Assembly: GCF_023973145.1 (NCBI RefSeq)
Contig: NZ_CP099546.1
Span: 1,736,001-1,800,000 of the forward strand
Reading direction: 5' to 3'
Source of the DNA: Natronosalvus vescus
Lineage (GTDB): Archaea > Halobacteriota > Halobacteria > Halobacteriales > Natrialbaceae
DNA: 64,000 nucleotides
In this document: one piece after another, positions 39,529-48,730 of the stretch
How the letters are laid out: each line of letters opens with the position of its first letter
Numbering within the stretch: the stretch's first letter is position 1
Program-made: the position numbers and the translations under genes
Notes under the pieces: generated by a model
Database searches by the model: none
Seen by the model: the letters and a program-made list of their open reading frames with translations, nothing else
Told to the model about the DNA's origin: nothing

Positions 39529-40305
39529 TCAGTATAGGAGACTACCGACGTTCTTCGCGTACGCATCCGGCAACTGGTCGATAATGTTCTCGGGAGACGT
39601 TTCGCCGTTCAGGTTGACCAGATGGGCTCGACCGGCGTCGCTGCCGTACACCCCGTGGAAGTCGTACACGAAGCCGTAGATGGCGACACTGTCCGGAACC
39701 GTCTCCGCCGCGTGCAAGAACGCAGCCTGTCGATCGACGTTGTACTCGACGAGCTGGTTGATGACTATCGGTCGCTCGGCGTCGGCATCGATCAGGTCGC
39801 TCTCGAGACCGTCCTCGATAACGGGAACGAGCATCTCGACCCACTTGGAGACGCCCGCTGGCCCCGGTGGCTCATTCCCGTTGGCGACGTCGTATGCGGC
39901 CGTCACCGCACCACACCCGGTGTGACCGACGATGGCGATGGCGTCTGTATCTGCATAGTAAACCGGATAGAGGAGACTGCCGTCGACGATTTTCTCGCCC
40001 TCGTGATCGTCCCAGGCCTGGTTCCCGATGTTGCTTGGGGTAAAGACGGCACCGGGGCGATCGACGGCCCACATCCCTTCCTGTGAGACGCGGGAATCGG
40101 CACAGCAGATCGTCACCACGTCGGGGTGTTGCTCCTCTCGAACGGGATCGAAGTAGTCCCCAGGAAGGCCATCGACGTGACTGTCGTTTCCTTCGAGCAA
40201 GGCGACGAGAATTTCGTCGGGATCAGGAGCGTCACCGTCGGTTCCTTCAGTCGAGTCGGCATCGCTCCCAGCTGGTGTTGTTTGATTGGATTCGCGCGTG
40301 GGCAT
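39529..40305 (-). CDS. Beta-class carbonic anhydrase
   Basis: A 258-residue enzyme that interconverts CO2 and bicarbonate. The zinc ligands sit in TICCADSRVS (Cys, with the Asp/Arg dyad) near residue 67 and GHTGCGAVTAA (His, Cys) near residue 125. The N-terminal 30 residues are acidic and disordered. It is probably cytosolic, as no signal is seen. The ATG at 40305 replaces a longer frame. It borders the putative replication origin. Confidence 0.93.
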   Translation of the reverse strand: MPTRESNQTTPAGSDADSTEGTDGDAPDPDEILVALLEGNDSHVDGLPGDYFDPVREEQHPDVVTICCADSRVSQEGMWAVDRPGAVFTPSNIGNQAWDDHEGEKIVDGSLLYPVYYADTDAIAIVGHTGCGAVTAAYDVANGNEPPGPAGVSKWVEMLVPVIEDGLESDLIDADAERPIVINQLVEYNVDRQAAFLHAAETVPDSVAIYGFVYDFHGVYGSDAGRAHLVNLNGETSPENIIDQLPDAYAKNVGSLLY

Positions 40306-40715
40306 ACGTGATCGCTCGAGGTCGTCAAGTAAAATTGTGCGTGATTTAGAACGCGGTGACTGGCGATCGGACGGAATCACGCCTCTCCACTGCTGTCCAT
40401 CGGTGTGCTTCCCCTGCACTATCTGTCGTTTCGTATTCACTGTGTCGGTCACTCTGTCGTTTCGCATTCACTACGCTGTCGGTGAACATCCATCGAGATC
40501 CCCGACGGCACTGTTTCAGTTCGACGCGGTACGATCTGGTGGTGATACTACTTGGAGGCGGTTGGATCCGGAATGGATGCAGTCGTCGTAAATGGGACAA
40601 TGTTGTCGGTAAGAAGGAGGGAGGGTTGAGTGGAATGGTGTTCTGTGGACTGAAGGAATGATGAAAGTGTGATAAAATAACCCATGTGATAGTGTGGCAG
40701 TGATTGGTCGGGAAC

Positions 40716-40735
40716 CCCCCACCCCTTTGTTTCAG
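40716..40735 (-). other. ORB-a (origin recognition box)
   Basis: On the minus strand CTGAAACAAAGGGGTGGGGG. Its 27-base surround is an inverted copy of ORB-c with one or two changes. The G-run is the haloarchaeal G-string. Confidence 0.7.
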
Positions 40736-40742
40736 GTGGAGA

Positions 40743-40762
40743 AGGAAACGAGAGGGTGGGGG
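40743..40762 (+). other. ORB-b
   Basis: AGGAAACGAGAGGGTGGGGG on the plus strand, divergent from ORB-a and only seven bases away. It has the same GAAACGA...GGGTGGGGG core. Confidence 0.6.
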
Positions 40763-40824
40763 TTAGAGGGTGACTTTTAGGATGGAAGGATTTATGATGA
40801 TGCTGTCTGAATTAGTCCGTACTC

Positions 40825-40911
40825 CTAGCAAATACAGCATATTACTAGACGGGTTGTATTTAGTTACTAGAAGCTACTAGAATCATCGCTCAATCAGCTT
40901 CGAGTTACTAG
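40825..40911. repeat. CTAG cluster / TACTAGA repeats
   Basis: Five CTAG tetramers at 40825, 40845, 40867, 40877 and 40908. Four lie in near-identical NYTACTAGA units. CTAG is a rare sequence in haloarchaea and the target of the orphan methylase Zim. The surrounding DNA is AT-rich. Confidence 0.7.
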
Positions 40912-41043
40912 ACACTCCCTATTACCGGAATTCTGGCTTCTCGGACATCTCTTTCATCCGTTCGAGGCGAAAAACCACCCTGAGAACGAATCATTTCCAC
41001 CACTAACCACCCAACACGCACCCACCGCTCCTCTGATCTCCAC

Positions 41044-41063
41044 CTGAAACGAAGGGGTGGGGG
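41044..41063 (+). other. ORB-c
   Basis: CTGAAACGAAGGGGTGGGGG on the plus strand. It is the closest of the four to the halophile ORB form and faces ORB-d. Confidence 0.72.
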
Positions 41064-41151
41064 TGTTCTGGATCGGGAATCTTGAGACGATTCTACCAAT
41101 AATACTCTGAAATTTCTCATTAGATCCCTGACTACTCTCTTCATTTCGATC

Positions 41152-41171
41152 GAACACCCCTTCGTTTCCAC
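41152..41171 (-). other. ORB-d
   Basis: On the minus strand GTGGAAACGAAGGGGTGTTC. It faces ORB-c across an 88-base AT-rich core (41064-41151), the usual inverted pair around an unwinding element. Confidence 0.7.
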
Positions 41172-41373
41172 TCGAGAAAACACCACAACTCGAAGCTTTG
41201 CCTCGAGGTTTCTCACTAACCCTCTCCGGCTTTCCACTATCATCTCCTGTTTCCTGACGTCTTTCCTCCTCTCGTCGTTGAGCATTCGAGCGTCCACCAT
41301 CTGGGGGATCTCGTTGCCACCAACGAACCTCGGTACATCTTTGCCATCGGCCCGCAAATCGCCATTCATAAAC

Positions 41374-42720
41374 ATGCACGATGAACGCTCACGCGAGCTC
41401 TACGATCGGGCGCTCTCCGTCATGCCTGGCGGCGTCAACTCGGCCGTCCGGGCGGCGATCGAGCCCTATCCGTTTTTCGTCCAGAAGGGTGACGGCGGTC
41501 ACGTCATCGACGCGGACGGCAACCGCCTCGTCGACTGGGTCATGGGACTCGGGCCGCTCCTTCTCGGTCACGATCTTCCCGATCCCGTCCAGGCAGCCAT
41601 CCAACGGGCAGCCAGCGAAGGCCCGATGTACGGCACCCCGACTGAGGTCGAGGTCGACCTCGCCGAATTCGTCGTTCGCCACGTCCCGAGCGTCGAGAAG
41701 ATCCGCTTCGTTAACTCCGGCACCGAGGCCACCGTCTCCGCCGTTCGCCTCGCTCGAGGCACCACCGGTCGAAACAAGATCGTCATCATGCAAGGTGGGT
41801 ATCACGGCGCTCAGGAATCGACCCTCGTGGAAGGTGATGCCGACCATCCCGCTCCGTCGTCGGCTGGCATCCCTCATGAGTTCGCAAAACACACGCTTCC
41901 CGTCCCGTTCAACGACGAGGAGGCCATGCGTCGCGTCTTCGAAGACCACGGCGATGATATCGCCGGTGTGCTCGTCGAACCGATTCTCGCGAACTACGGC
42001 ATCGTCCACCCCGTCGACGGCTACCTCGAGTTCCTTCGGGAGATCGCCGACGAACACGGCTCCCTACTCATCTTCGACGAAGTCATCACGGGCTTTCGGG
42101 TCGGCGGACTCGGCTGTGCCCAGAGTCACTTCGGCGTCACGCCCGATCTCACGACCTTCGGCAAGATTATTGGCGGCGGGTTCCCCGTCGGAGCGATCGG
42201 TGGCCGCGCCGACCTGATCGAACACTTCGCACCCACGGGCGACGTCTTTCAGGCGGGCACGTTCTCGGGCCACCCCGTCACGATGGCGGCCGGTCTCGAA
42301 ACGCTCACGTTCGCCGCGGAAAACGATGTCTACGAACACGTCAACGGCCTCGGCGACCAGCTTCGAAGCGGACTCACCGATATTCTCGCCGACCAGGCGC
42401 CCAGCTACACCGTCGTCGGCACCGACAGTATGTTCAAAGTCGTCTTCACGCGCGAGGGGCCCGACCGGAACGACCTCGAGGGCCAGTGTGAAGCTGGCTG
42501 TGTTCAGGATCCCGACTGTCCACGATACGAGTACTGTCCGAAGAACGCCGCGGACGTCAAACGAGCCGAAACCGAGCGCTGGCGACGAATATTCTGGGGG
42601 GAGATGCGCGAGCAGGGGATCTTCCTCTCACAGAACCAGTTCGAGAGCCAGTTCGTTAGCTACGGTCACACGGAAGAAGACGTCGAACGGACGCTCGAGG
42701 CGTACAAAGTAGCGTTGTAG
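41374..42720 (+). CDS. hemL: Glutamate-1-semialdehyde 2,1-aminomutase
   Basis: This PLP aminomutase makes 5-aminolevulinate for tetrapyrroles. The 448 residues show [19 protein letters not shown] near 110, [15 protein letters not shown] near 230, and the PLP lysine in [15 protein letters not shown] near 265. A Cys-rich stretch (four Cys in [18 protein letters not shown] near residues 370-388) is an addition to the family core. Start at 41374; upstream codons are from the origin region. It reads away from the putative origin. Confidence 0.96.
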   Translation: MHDERSRELYDRALSVMPGGVNSAVRAAIEPYPFFVQKGDGGHVIDADGNRLVDWVMGLGPLLLGHDLPDPVQAAIQRAASEGPMYGTPTEVEVDLAEFVVRHVPSVEKIRFVNSGTEATVSAVRLARGTTGRNKIVIMQGGYHGAQESTLVEGDADHPAPSSAGIPHEFAKHTLPVPFNDEEAMRRVFEDHGDDIAGVLVEPILANYGIVHPVDGYLEFLREIADEHGSLLIFDEVITGFRVGGLGCAQSHFGVTPDLTTFGKIIGGGFPVGAIGGRADLIEHFAPTGDVFQAGTFSGHPVTMAAGLETLTFAAENDVYEHVNGLGDQLRSGLTDILADQAPSYTVVGTDSMFKVVFTREGPDRNDLEGQCEAGCVQDPDCPRYEYCPKNAADVKRAETERWRRIFWGEMREQGIFLSQNQFESQFVSYGHTEEDVERTLEAYKVAL

Positions 42721-43143
42721 CGGCTCGAGATTGTATCCGTTGTAGGACTCGGGTAGGTATCTTCCCCTCCGGCGTACTCTTTACCGTTACAGAACCCACG
42801 GGAAACTCTCAACCGTTGCAAGACACCCCAACGCTCAAGTTCAGAGGCGATGCCCCTTCTTATGGCCACTGGGGGTGGCCATCTGGGAATACAGGGTCAC
42901 GGCTGGTCGTCATCACGCGCAACGCACAACCAGTCTGTGGCAGTCCGTATGTCGACGCACGCTGTGGTGGCGTGCTGATTTTTGCCAGCATCGAGTAATT
43001 CGTCCTGTCACCTGTGTTCGTACATTCTCGAGACTGGAGCTTGCCTGTTCTCGTCCGTTCTCCAGGTCGGTTCCAATCCATACTCTCGAGACGGTTCCAA
43101 CCTCCCTTCGCACCCCTTCACTTCGGGTCGAGCGTTGAGCAGG
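42721..43143. other. Gene-free stretch before the IS element
   Basis: 423 bases with a GGCCACTGGGGGTGGCC hairpin near 42863. No convincing gene. Minus-strand bases 43124-43143 lie next to the element end and would be the guide of its RNA. Confidence 0.5.
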
Positions 43144-43290
43144 TTGACATCCTCCTCCGCGTTCACGCGGAGGAATCCCACGGCTTCGCACCGCTGAGTT
43201 GGGATATTAGGGTTTGCAGTCTACCACCTCTGCCCGAGGTTGGAATCCTCGGGAGAGGTCGTGAAGGTAGACTTCGGGCTGTGCCAACCA
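43144..43290 (-). ncRNA. Candidate omegaRNA/reRNA scaffold of tnpB
   Basis: In this family a guide RNA is made from the 3' end of tnpB and the right-end hairpin. The CGCGGAGG hairpin and GGATGTCAA end are present, so the guide would be the next 16-20 bases downstream (43124-43143). The 5' end is a guess and expression is unknown. Confidence 0.45.
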
Positions 43291-44525
43291 GGCGGTACTC
43301 CTATCTTCGTCCAAACTGGCCGAAGACTCAGAGTTACTTTCATTGATATCGAGACGGATGTTCTCCGCCCCGTTCACATCAGCGTTGAACGCGCCATCAC
43401 ACCCCTCATAGACGTACAGTCCACGTTCGACACGCTGACTATCTTCTTCTCTCCCGCAGATGCAACACGTCTTACTCGTGTCGCGTTCGGACACTTCTAC
43501 GACCTCGATACCCGCAACCTTCGCCTTGTACGTGAGAATCGACGTGAAGCGGTCGAACGCCCACCCGTGCAGGTCGAGGTTACCGTGGCGACCCCAGTTT
43601 TTCGAGTCACCGTTCTCGTCCTCTCGAACACCAGAGAGTTTCCCGACGTTGATTCGACCCACGCCACGCTCGATACACGTCTCTACGATGTGTTTTGCGA
43701 GGCTGTGGAAGAAGTGGGTGCGGCGTTCCGACCACGTGTGGTGGTGTCTGGTGGCTGCTTTGCCACCTGAGTTGTCACATCTGGCGATCTCTTTCGGGAA
43801 GTAGTAGCCGTCCTGTTTCAGGCGGTTGCCGGGGTAGAGGTCGGCTTGCTCGGTGCTGTATGCGACCGCTGCGAAGTTACAGATACCGAGGTCGACACCA
43901 GCCGACTCGGTGCCGGGTGCAGCGGGCGTCTCGATCCCGTCTTTGCAGACGAGATGCAGTTCCCACCGCCCCTTCGCTCGGTCGTAGACGGCTCTGACCT
44001 GTTGCAGATTCTCGAGGGTGATGCCAGGGCGGGTTTCGTACTCGATGAGGATGTACTCCCACGCTTTTGGGTGTTCCTTGTGATTCGCGCCTTTTGAGAG
44101 CCGAACACGGTTGTTCTTCGTGTCGTGGCGGATGCCGTTTTGTTTCCACGTCACCGTGCTACGCGGGTGTTCTTCGTGGACGCGGCGGCCTTGTGAGTCG
44201 TAGTAGTTTTTTTGCGGTAGCCAGGGGGATTCGCTCGACTGTCAGACTTCCTCTTTCCGTACCACGAGTTGAAGGATTCAGCGAGCTCCTCCAGAACGCG
44301 CTGACTGGACTGCGAGTGCAGTCCTTTGTATTTTGGATGAGTCTTCAACTCGTCTTTGAGATCGCCGTGGTCGGGAATCTCGCCCGTCTCCTCCCAGAGT
44401 TGCCGGGAGTGGTAGGTAGCGACGTTCCAGAGTTTACTGGCCGACCATCCGTGCCGGTCGAGCATCCGTTCCACTTGTGAGTGGTTGAGGATTTTCGCTC
44501 GATGTGTACGATGGACTTTCATCAC
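43207..44525 (-). pseudogene. tnpB: RNA-guided nuclease tnpB, split by a frameshift
   Basis: Two frames cover one TnpB: residues from 44525 (MMKVHRTHRAKILNHSQVER) end at 44151, and the rest from 44154 (TWKQNGIRHDTKNN) runs to 43207. They join in frame if a run of seven A (about 44207-44213, minus strand) had eight, giving RKKNYYDSQGRR. RuvC residues remain (DLGICNF, KLSGVREDE, NADVNGAEN). The zinc finger CCICG ... YVYEGC has a Tyr where the third Cys is expected. It is probably a decayed gene unless the slip is programmed or a sequencing error. Confidence 0.85.
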
Positions 44526-44729
44526 TCTGAACGCCTATATATTAGCTTATTATCGATCTTATTGTAAAGCTTTGAATTGTGAATGGTGGATATCCGGCCT
44601 TGTTATCGACGGTGGACAGTGGAGGTGTTGTCGGATTCATCCTGACCCTAAAGGGTCAGGTATTCTCCTCGATTCTGTATAACCAATGACGCGGCCAGAC
44701 CAGTCCGTCAACGCTATGGACGACCGACG

Positions 44730-47186
44730 ATGAGTACGGGAAGAATGACGAACTGGCGGACGGTGTTCGGCCACGATGAACCCTACGCCGAGCAAGTCGA
44801 CGGGATCGAGACGGCCATCGAAACGGCCAGAGACGGTGGCTACACAGTCATCGAAGGTGCGTGTGGAACGGGAAAGACGATGATCGCGCTCACCGCCGGC
44901 ATCGATCTCGTGCGCGATCCGGACAGCCGGTACGAACGAGTGCTCGTCCTGACGAGCGTTAAACAGCAACTGCGTCAGTTCGAGACGGATCTCGAGACGA
45001 TCAACGCGAACCTCCCGGCTGACTGGAACCCCGTTTCTGGACTCACGCTCGTCGGTAAGGCCGACGTCTGTCCGTACAACCGGGAAGGAGCCGGTGGAAT
45101 TACCGACGAGACTGTGTACGACCGCTGTGAAACCCTTCGCGAGCGCACGCGAGAGCTCACTGGCGAAGGTGGCTCGACGACGGCCGGAGCGCTCACAGCA
45201 ACCGCCCGAAGTCAACAGATCGGCCTTGCCGACAGTGCGAACGCAGGCCCACAATCCGGATCCGGATCCGGGCCCGGTTCCACTGGAACCAGGGGGGCAC
45301 GCTACCTCGAGACGGCGGGCGAACCCACGCCCTATCCGCCGGAAATGCCCGAATACAGCACCGGTGGGCCAGCGGGCAGCGAGGTCGAGTACTGTCCATT
45401 CTACGCGCAGTTCCTCGAGGATCTCCCCGAGGAAAGCAGCGATAGTGACGCGTCGGAGGCCGTCCCGTTCGACGTCACCGAGACGGGATTGCTCACCCCA
45501 ACCGACCTCATCGCGCAATCCGTTCGCCACGGAACCTGTCCCCACTCGGTGATGGGGGCTGTCCTGGGCCACGTCGAAGTCGTCATCGGTAACTACTACC
45601 ACGCCTTCGATCCGACGACGACCGCCGCGTTCACCGGTGCCCTCCTCGACGAGTCGACGTTCGTGGTCTGTGACGAAGCCCACATGCTCGAGCCTCGCGT
45701 TCGCGACCTGGTCAGCGATGGCGTCTCCGATACGACGCTTCGGGACGCCGAGACGGAACTCTCGCGTGTCCTCCAGCCAGTGAAATTCGATCGCGAAGGT
45801 CGCCAGACGCAGGGTGGCTCGAAAACCGCCGACGCGGATCTCGTTCGCGCCGAACTGAACGATACCGACGTCTCGGTCGAGGAACTCGAACGTACTCTCG
45901 AGTTCGTGCAGGATCTCCGTGGCGAACTCGACCGGCGCGTGCGGGCTCACCTCGAGCGGACGAACCGCGGCTGGCAGTCGAACCTCACGGATCTCGAGGA
46001 CGACGAGATTCCGCTTCGAGATCCGACCGAACCGGCCGAAGACGAACTCTCCGAGTGGGCCAGCGAAGCCGGATACAGCGACGCGATCTGGGTACGAGCC
46101 CAGACGGTTGGTGCGGTCGTCGAGCGTATCCTCAACGAGGCCGAAGACGAGGAGAAAACGCGGGCGATGCCCACCGTCGGTCGACTTCTGGGGGAGTGGT
46201 ATCGGCAGAATCACACGGCCTACTTCCGGGAAATCGAACTCGAGCGAACCTGGGACGAGATGGAACCAGCGGACTCCTGGCGGCGGGCGTACACCGCGAG
46301 ACTCGCCCTCCACAACTGCGTGCCGAGCGACGCGATCGGTTCCCAGCTCGGGTCGTTCGGGGGCGGCATTTTGATGAGCGCCACGTTGGAGCCGATGGCG
46401 GCGTTCACCGAGGTAACCGGTCTCGACTACCTCGCACGGGAGGAGGGTCGTCCGGTGGTCGAGCGCCAGTACGGACTCCACTTTCCCGAGAAAAATCGCG
46501 AGAGTTTCGCGGTCTCACTTCCCAAATTCACGTACGACAATCGTGGCCGAACTGACGAAGAGACACCGACCCGAACCGCCTACGTCGATGCGCTGGCGAA
46601 AGTCGCCCGACTCCCGGGGAACGTCCTCGTCGGAATGCCGAGTTACGGCGAAGCGGAATGGGCTGCGGCAGCGATCGAGGAACGTCTCGAGCAGCGACAC
46701 GACGTCGACAAACCGGTCTTACTCGATGCTTCGAGCAGCGACGACGCGACCGAATCGCTCAAAGACGAGTTCTTCGCGGGTGACGGGAAAGTCCTCGTTA
46801 CGAGTCTTCGGGGGACGCTCACGGAGGGGGTCGATTACAGCGGCGATCGCCTCACCGCGGCCGTCATCTGTGGAGTACCGATCGTCAACACCTCGAGTCC
46901 GCGGACGAAGGCCGTTCGACGAGCCTACGATGACACCTTCGGTGATGGATTCACCTACGCGTTGACTGTTCCAGCGGTTCGAAAGGCCAGGCAGGCGATC
47001 GGGCGGGTGATCCGCAGCCCCGAGGACGTCGGCGTTCGAATTTTCCTCGACGAACGGTATGCACGGGATAGCTGGGATTCGGTTCGGCACTTCCTGCCCG
47101 ACGAGGCGGAGTTTCAGCCGGTCAGTCCGGACATGCTCGAGTTCGGGCTCGAGCGGTTTCGAACGCGTATCGAAGCGAAGGAGTGA
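44730..47186 (+). CDS. XPD/Rad3-like ATP-dependent DNA helicase
   Basis: A 818-residue superfamily 2 helicase of the XPD/DinG group. Walker A is VIEGACGTGKTMIAL near residue 48, the DEAH box VVCDEAHMLEP near 310, and motif VI RQAIGRVIRSPEDVG near 757. Four cysteines between motifs I and II (ADVCPYN near 114, YDRC near 131, YCPFYAQ near 225 and GTCPHSV near 271) fit the iron-sulfur cluster of this family. An inserted Gly/Ser-rich loop lies near 180. It probably acts in repair. A nearby start at 44745 is possible. Confidence 0.93.
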   Translation: MSTGRMTNWRTVFGHDEPYAEQVDGIETAIETARDGGYTVIEGACGTGKTMIALTAGIDLVRDPDSRYERVLVLTSVKQQLRQFETDLETINANLPADWNPVSGLTLVGKADVCPYNREGAGGITDETVYDRCETLRERTRELTGEGGSTTAGALTATARSQQIGLADSANAGPQSGSGSGPGSTGTRGARYLETAGEPTPYPPEMPEYSTGGPAGSEVEYCPFYAQFLEDLPEESSDSDASEAVPFDVTETGLLTPTDLIAQSVRHGTCPHSVMGAVLGHVEVVIGNYYHAFDPTTTAAFTGALLDESTFVVCDEAHMLEPRVRDLVSDGVSDTTLRDAETELSRVLQPVKFDREGRQTQGGSKTADADLVRAELNDTDVSVEELERTLEFVQDLRGELDRRVRAHLERTNRGWQSNLTDLEDDEIPLRDPTEPAEDELSEWASEAGYSDAIWVRAQTVGAVVERILNEAEDEEKTRAMPTVGRLLGEWYRQNHTAYFREIELERTWDEMEPADSWRRAYTARLALHNCVPSDAIGSQLGSFGGGILMSATLEPMAAFTEVTGLDYLAREEGRPVVERQYGLHFPEKNRESFAVSLPKFTYDNRGRTDEETPTRTAYVDALAKVARLPGNVLVGMPSYGEAEWAAAAIEERLEQRHDVDKPVLLDASSSDDATESLKDEFFAGDGKVLVTSLRGTLTEGVDYSGDRLTAAVICGVPIVNTSSPRTKAVRRAYDDTFGDGFTYALTVPAVRKARQAIGRVIRSPEDVGVRIFLDERYARDSWDSVRHFLPDEAEFQPVSPDMLEFGLERFRTRIEAKE

Positions 47187-47328
47187 CTGACCCGGAGCAA
47201 AGGCGTGACCGACTCGAATCGGAGGAGTGACTCCCTCGAATCGGACGGGAAGCCACTCTACGAAAACTGACGGCAGATCGAGGCGGACGAGACCGGCTCG
47301 AGGCGTCACACAGAAACGTTCCGGCTGC

Positions 47329-48681
47329 TCAGGGGTCGAACTGTTCCGACCAGGTGTCGAGCCACTCGGTAAATTCGGTTCGACGCGTTTCGTACGAGTG
47401 CGACAGGATGGTCGCCGGCTCATCTGCGTAGTCTGCATAGATTTCGTACTCTTCGGGGAACTCGAGTTCGACGATCGATCGAACCGGATACTGGCCGAGG
47501 CGTGGGGCCAGCCCAGCCTGCACCTCTCTCGTGAGGAGGAACTCGAGGAACGTGTAGGCCAGGTCGACGTGAATCGCCTCATCGAAGATTGCCATCTGGA
47601 GAGGCTCTGCGTAGCTTTGGCCGTCGAGATAGGTGATCTGATACTGGCGTGGCGTTCCGTTGTCGTCGGAGAACGGATCATCGTCGGTATCGTCTTCATC
47701 GTCGTTATCGGCTCCGTTTTCGTCGTCGGATTCATTTCCGTCGTCCGAATCATCGGTATCGTTCTCGTCGTCTGCTGCCGAGTCGGTACCGTCGTCGGAG
47801 TCGTCGTTGTCGACGTCGTCGTCGGCCGACTCCTCGTCATCGTCATCAGTTTCTTCATCTGGTTCGGGTTCGACCGCCGCATCGATCGCCGCGAGTGCAT
47901 CCGACGCGTACGCGATGGCCATGGGCCGTTCGCCGACGGCGTACGCTAGCAGCGTCTCGATCCAGTTTTCCCGGATCTCGATCCCGTTCGTTTCCAGCGT
48001 CTCCCACGCTTCGAGCGCCCCGTCGTCGCCGAGTGTGGTGTACAACTGGCCCAGAAAACTTCGACCTCGTCCGCGACCGGCAGGCTGTGGTTTCGGCATC
48101 AACACCGCCTCGGTGACACTGGGGTCGAGGAGTTCGTCAAGCGTGGAGGGGGCCTCGGTTGCCGTCTCGTCCACCAGCACGCAACTGTACTGGGTGCTCA
48201 CGGGAAGGATGCGTCCGTCAGGGTCGTCGAGTTCCAGGCCGGTTCGAATCCCCTCGAGGGTTTCGATCCGATCACGGTTGAGCGAGCGGAAGAGTCCACC
48301 ACTTCCGAGTTCTGCGTCGACGAGTGCGAGTTCGTCGACGCTCAGTCCGACATACGCGTCGACGCCGGGGAAGAAGCCCCGCTGGTTGCGCTCGATGTAG
48401 TGTTCGATTCCGGCGTTCGGGACGACCCAGTCAATTTCGGCATCCTCGAACTGGTCTTCAAATTCCTCTTTTAGCCAGGCGGAGGCTGGTTCGTCCCCGT
48501 GGAAGAACGGTTCCGTTGTCGCGACCCGGAGGGTTCCCTCGTCTCTCGGTTCGTCCGGCTCTGCATCGCCGTTCGGATCCGGCGGTTCGGGATCCGGTTC
48601 GCGAGTTGCACAGCCTGCGAGTGCCGAAAGTGCCAGCGTCGACGTGCCGGAGGTGAGACGGAGGAACGATCGCCGATCCAT
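47329..48681 (-). CDS. Substrate-binding lipoprotein with long acidic insert (thiamine-binding-like)
   Basis: This 450-residue lipoprotein begins MDRRSFLRLTSGTSTLALS with the lipobox SALAGC near 24. The binding-protein core resembles the thiamine/iron ABC-binding type: RVATTEPFFHGDEPASAWLKEEFE, PSTLDELLDPSVTEAVLMPKP, then YQITYLDGQSYAEPLQMAIF. About 70 residues (near 278-350) are almost only Asp, Glu, Ser and Asn, placed between core strands. No permease or ATPase is adjacent. It is divergent from the DUF5518 gene. Ligand uncertain. Confidence 0.82.
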   Translation of the reverse strand: MDRRSFLRLTSGTSTLALSALAGCATREPDPEPPDPNGDAEPDEPRDEGTLRVATTEPFFHGDEPASAWLKEEFEDQFEDAEIDWVVPNAGIEHYIERNQRGFFPGVDAYVGLSVDELALVDAELGSGGLFRSLNRDRIETLEGIRTGLELDDPDGRILPVSTQYSCVLVDETATEAPSTLDELLDPSVTEAVLMPKPQPAGRGRGRSFLGQLYTTLGDDGALEAWETLETNGIEIRENWIETLLAYAVGERPMAIAYASDALAAIDAAVEPEPDEETDDDDEESADDDVDNDDSDDGTDSAADDENDTDDSDDGNESDDENGADNDDEDDTDDDPFSDDNGTPRQYQITYLDGQSYAEPLQMAIFDEAIHVDLAYTFLEFLLTREVQAGLAPRLGQYPVRSIVELEFPEEYEIYADYADEPATILSHSYETRRTEFTEWLDTWSEQFDP

Positions 48682-48730
48682 TCCAATCGTGTGACTGTTT
48701 GGCGCGAAAGCGCATAAGTAGCGGTGTCGG

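Larger units (their letters stand above)
40306..41373. other. Putative orphan replication origin
   Basis: This 1.07 kb stretch has no gene and is much AT-richer than its surroundings. It holds four ORB-like sites (40716-40735, 40743-40762, 41044-41063, 41152-41171), the last two convergent around an 88-base AT-rich core, and five CTAG sites within 87 bases. Haloarchaeal origins consist of ORBs around an AT-rich duplex-unwinding element. They are nearly always beside an orc1/cdc6 gene, which is missing in this window. Neighbours are carbonic anhydrase and hemL. Confidence 0.65.
43144..44575 (-). mobile_element. IS200/IS605-family (IS1341-type) element, tnpB only
   Basis: The element carries a frameshifted tnpB and no tnpA. 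Its right end, on the minus strand, is CCTCCGCG-TGAA-CGCGGAGG (43154-43173) followed by GGATGTCAA, the usual haloarchaeal end of this type. The left boundary is not certain; TTTACAATAAG near 44555-44570 is a candidate. With no tnpA it would need help to move. It lies 0.4 kb from hemL. Confidence 0.8.

Noticed and set aside
40908-41375. 155-codon and 141-codon frames through the origin region
   Set aside because: Basic, low-complexity products unlike haloarchaeal proteins; the ORB and AT-rich structure explains the DNA better.
44637-46481. 614-codon minus-strand frame opposite the XPD-like helicase
   Set aside because: Arg/Gly-rich with no motif; the plus-strand gene has full helicase motifs.
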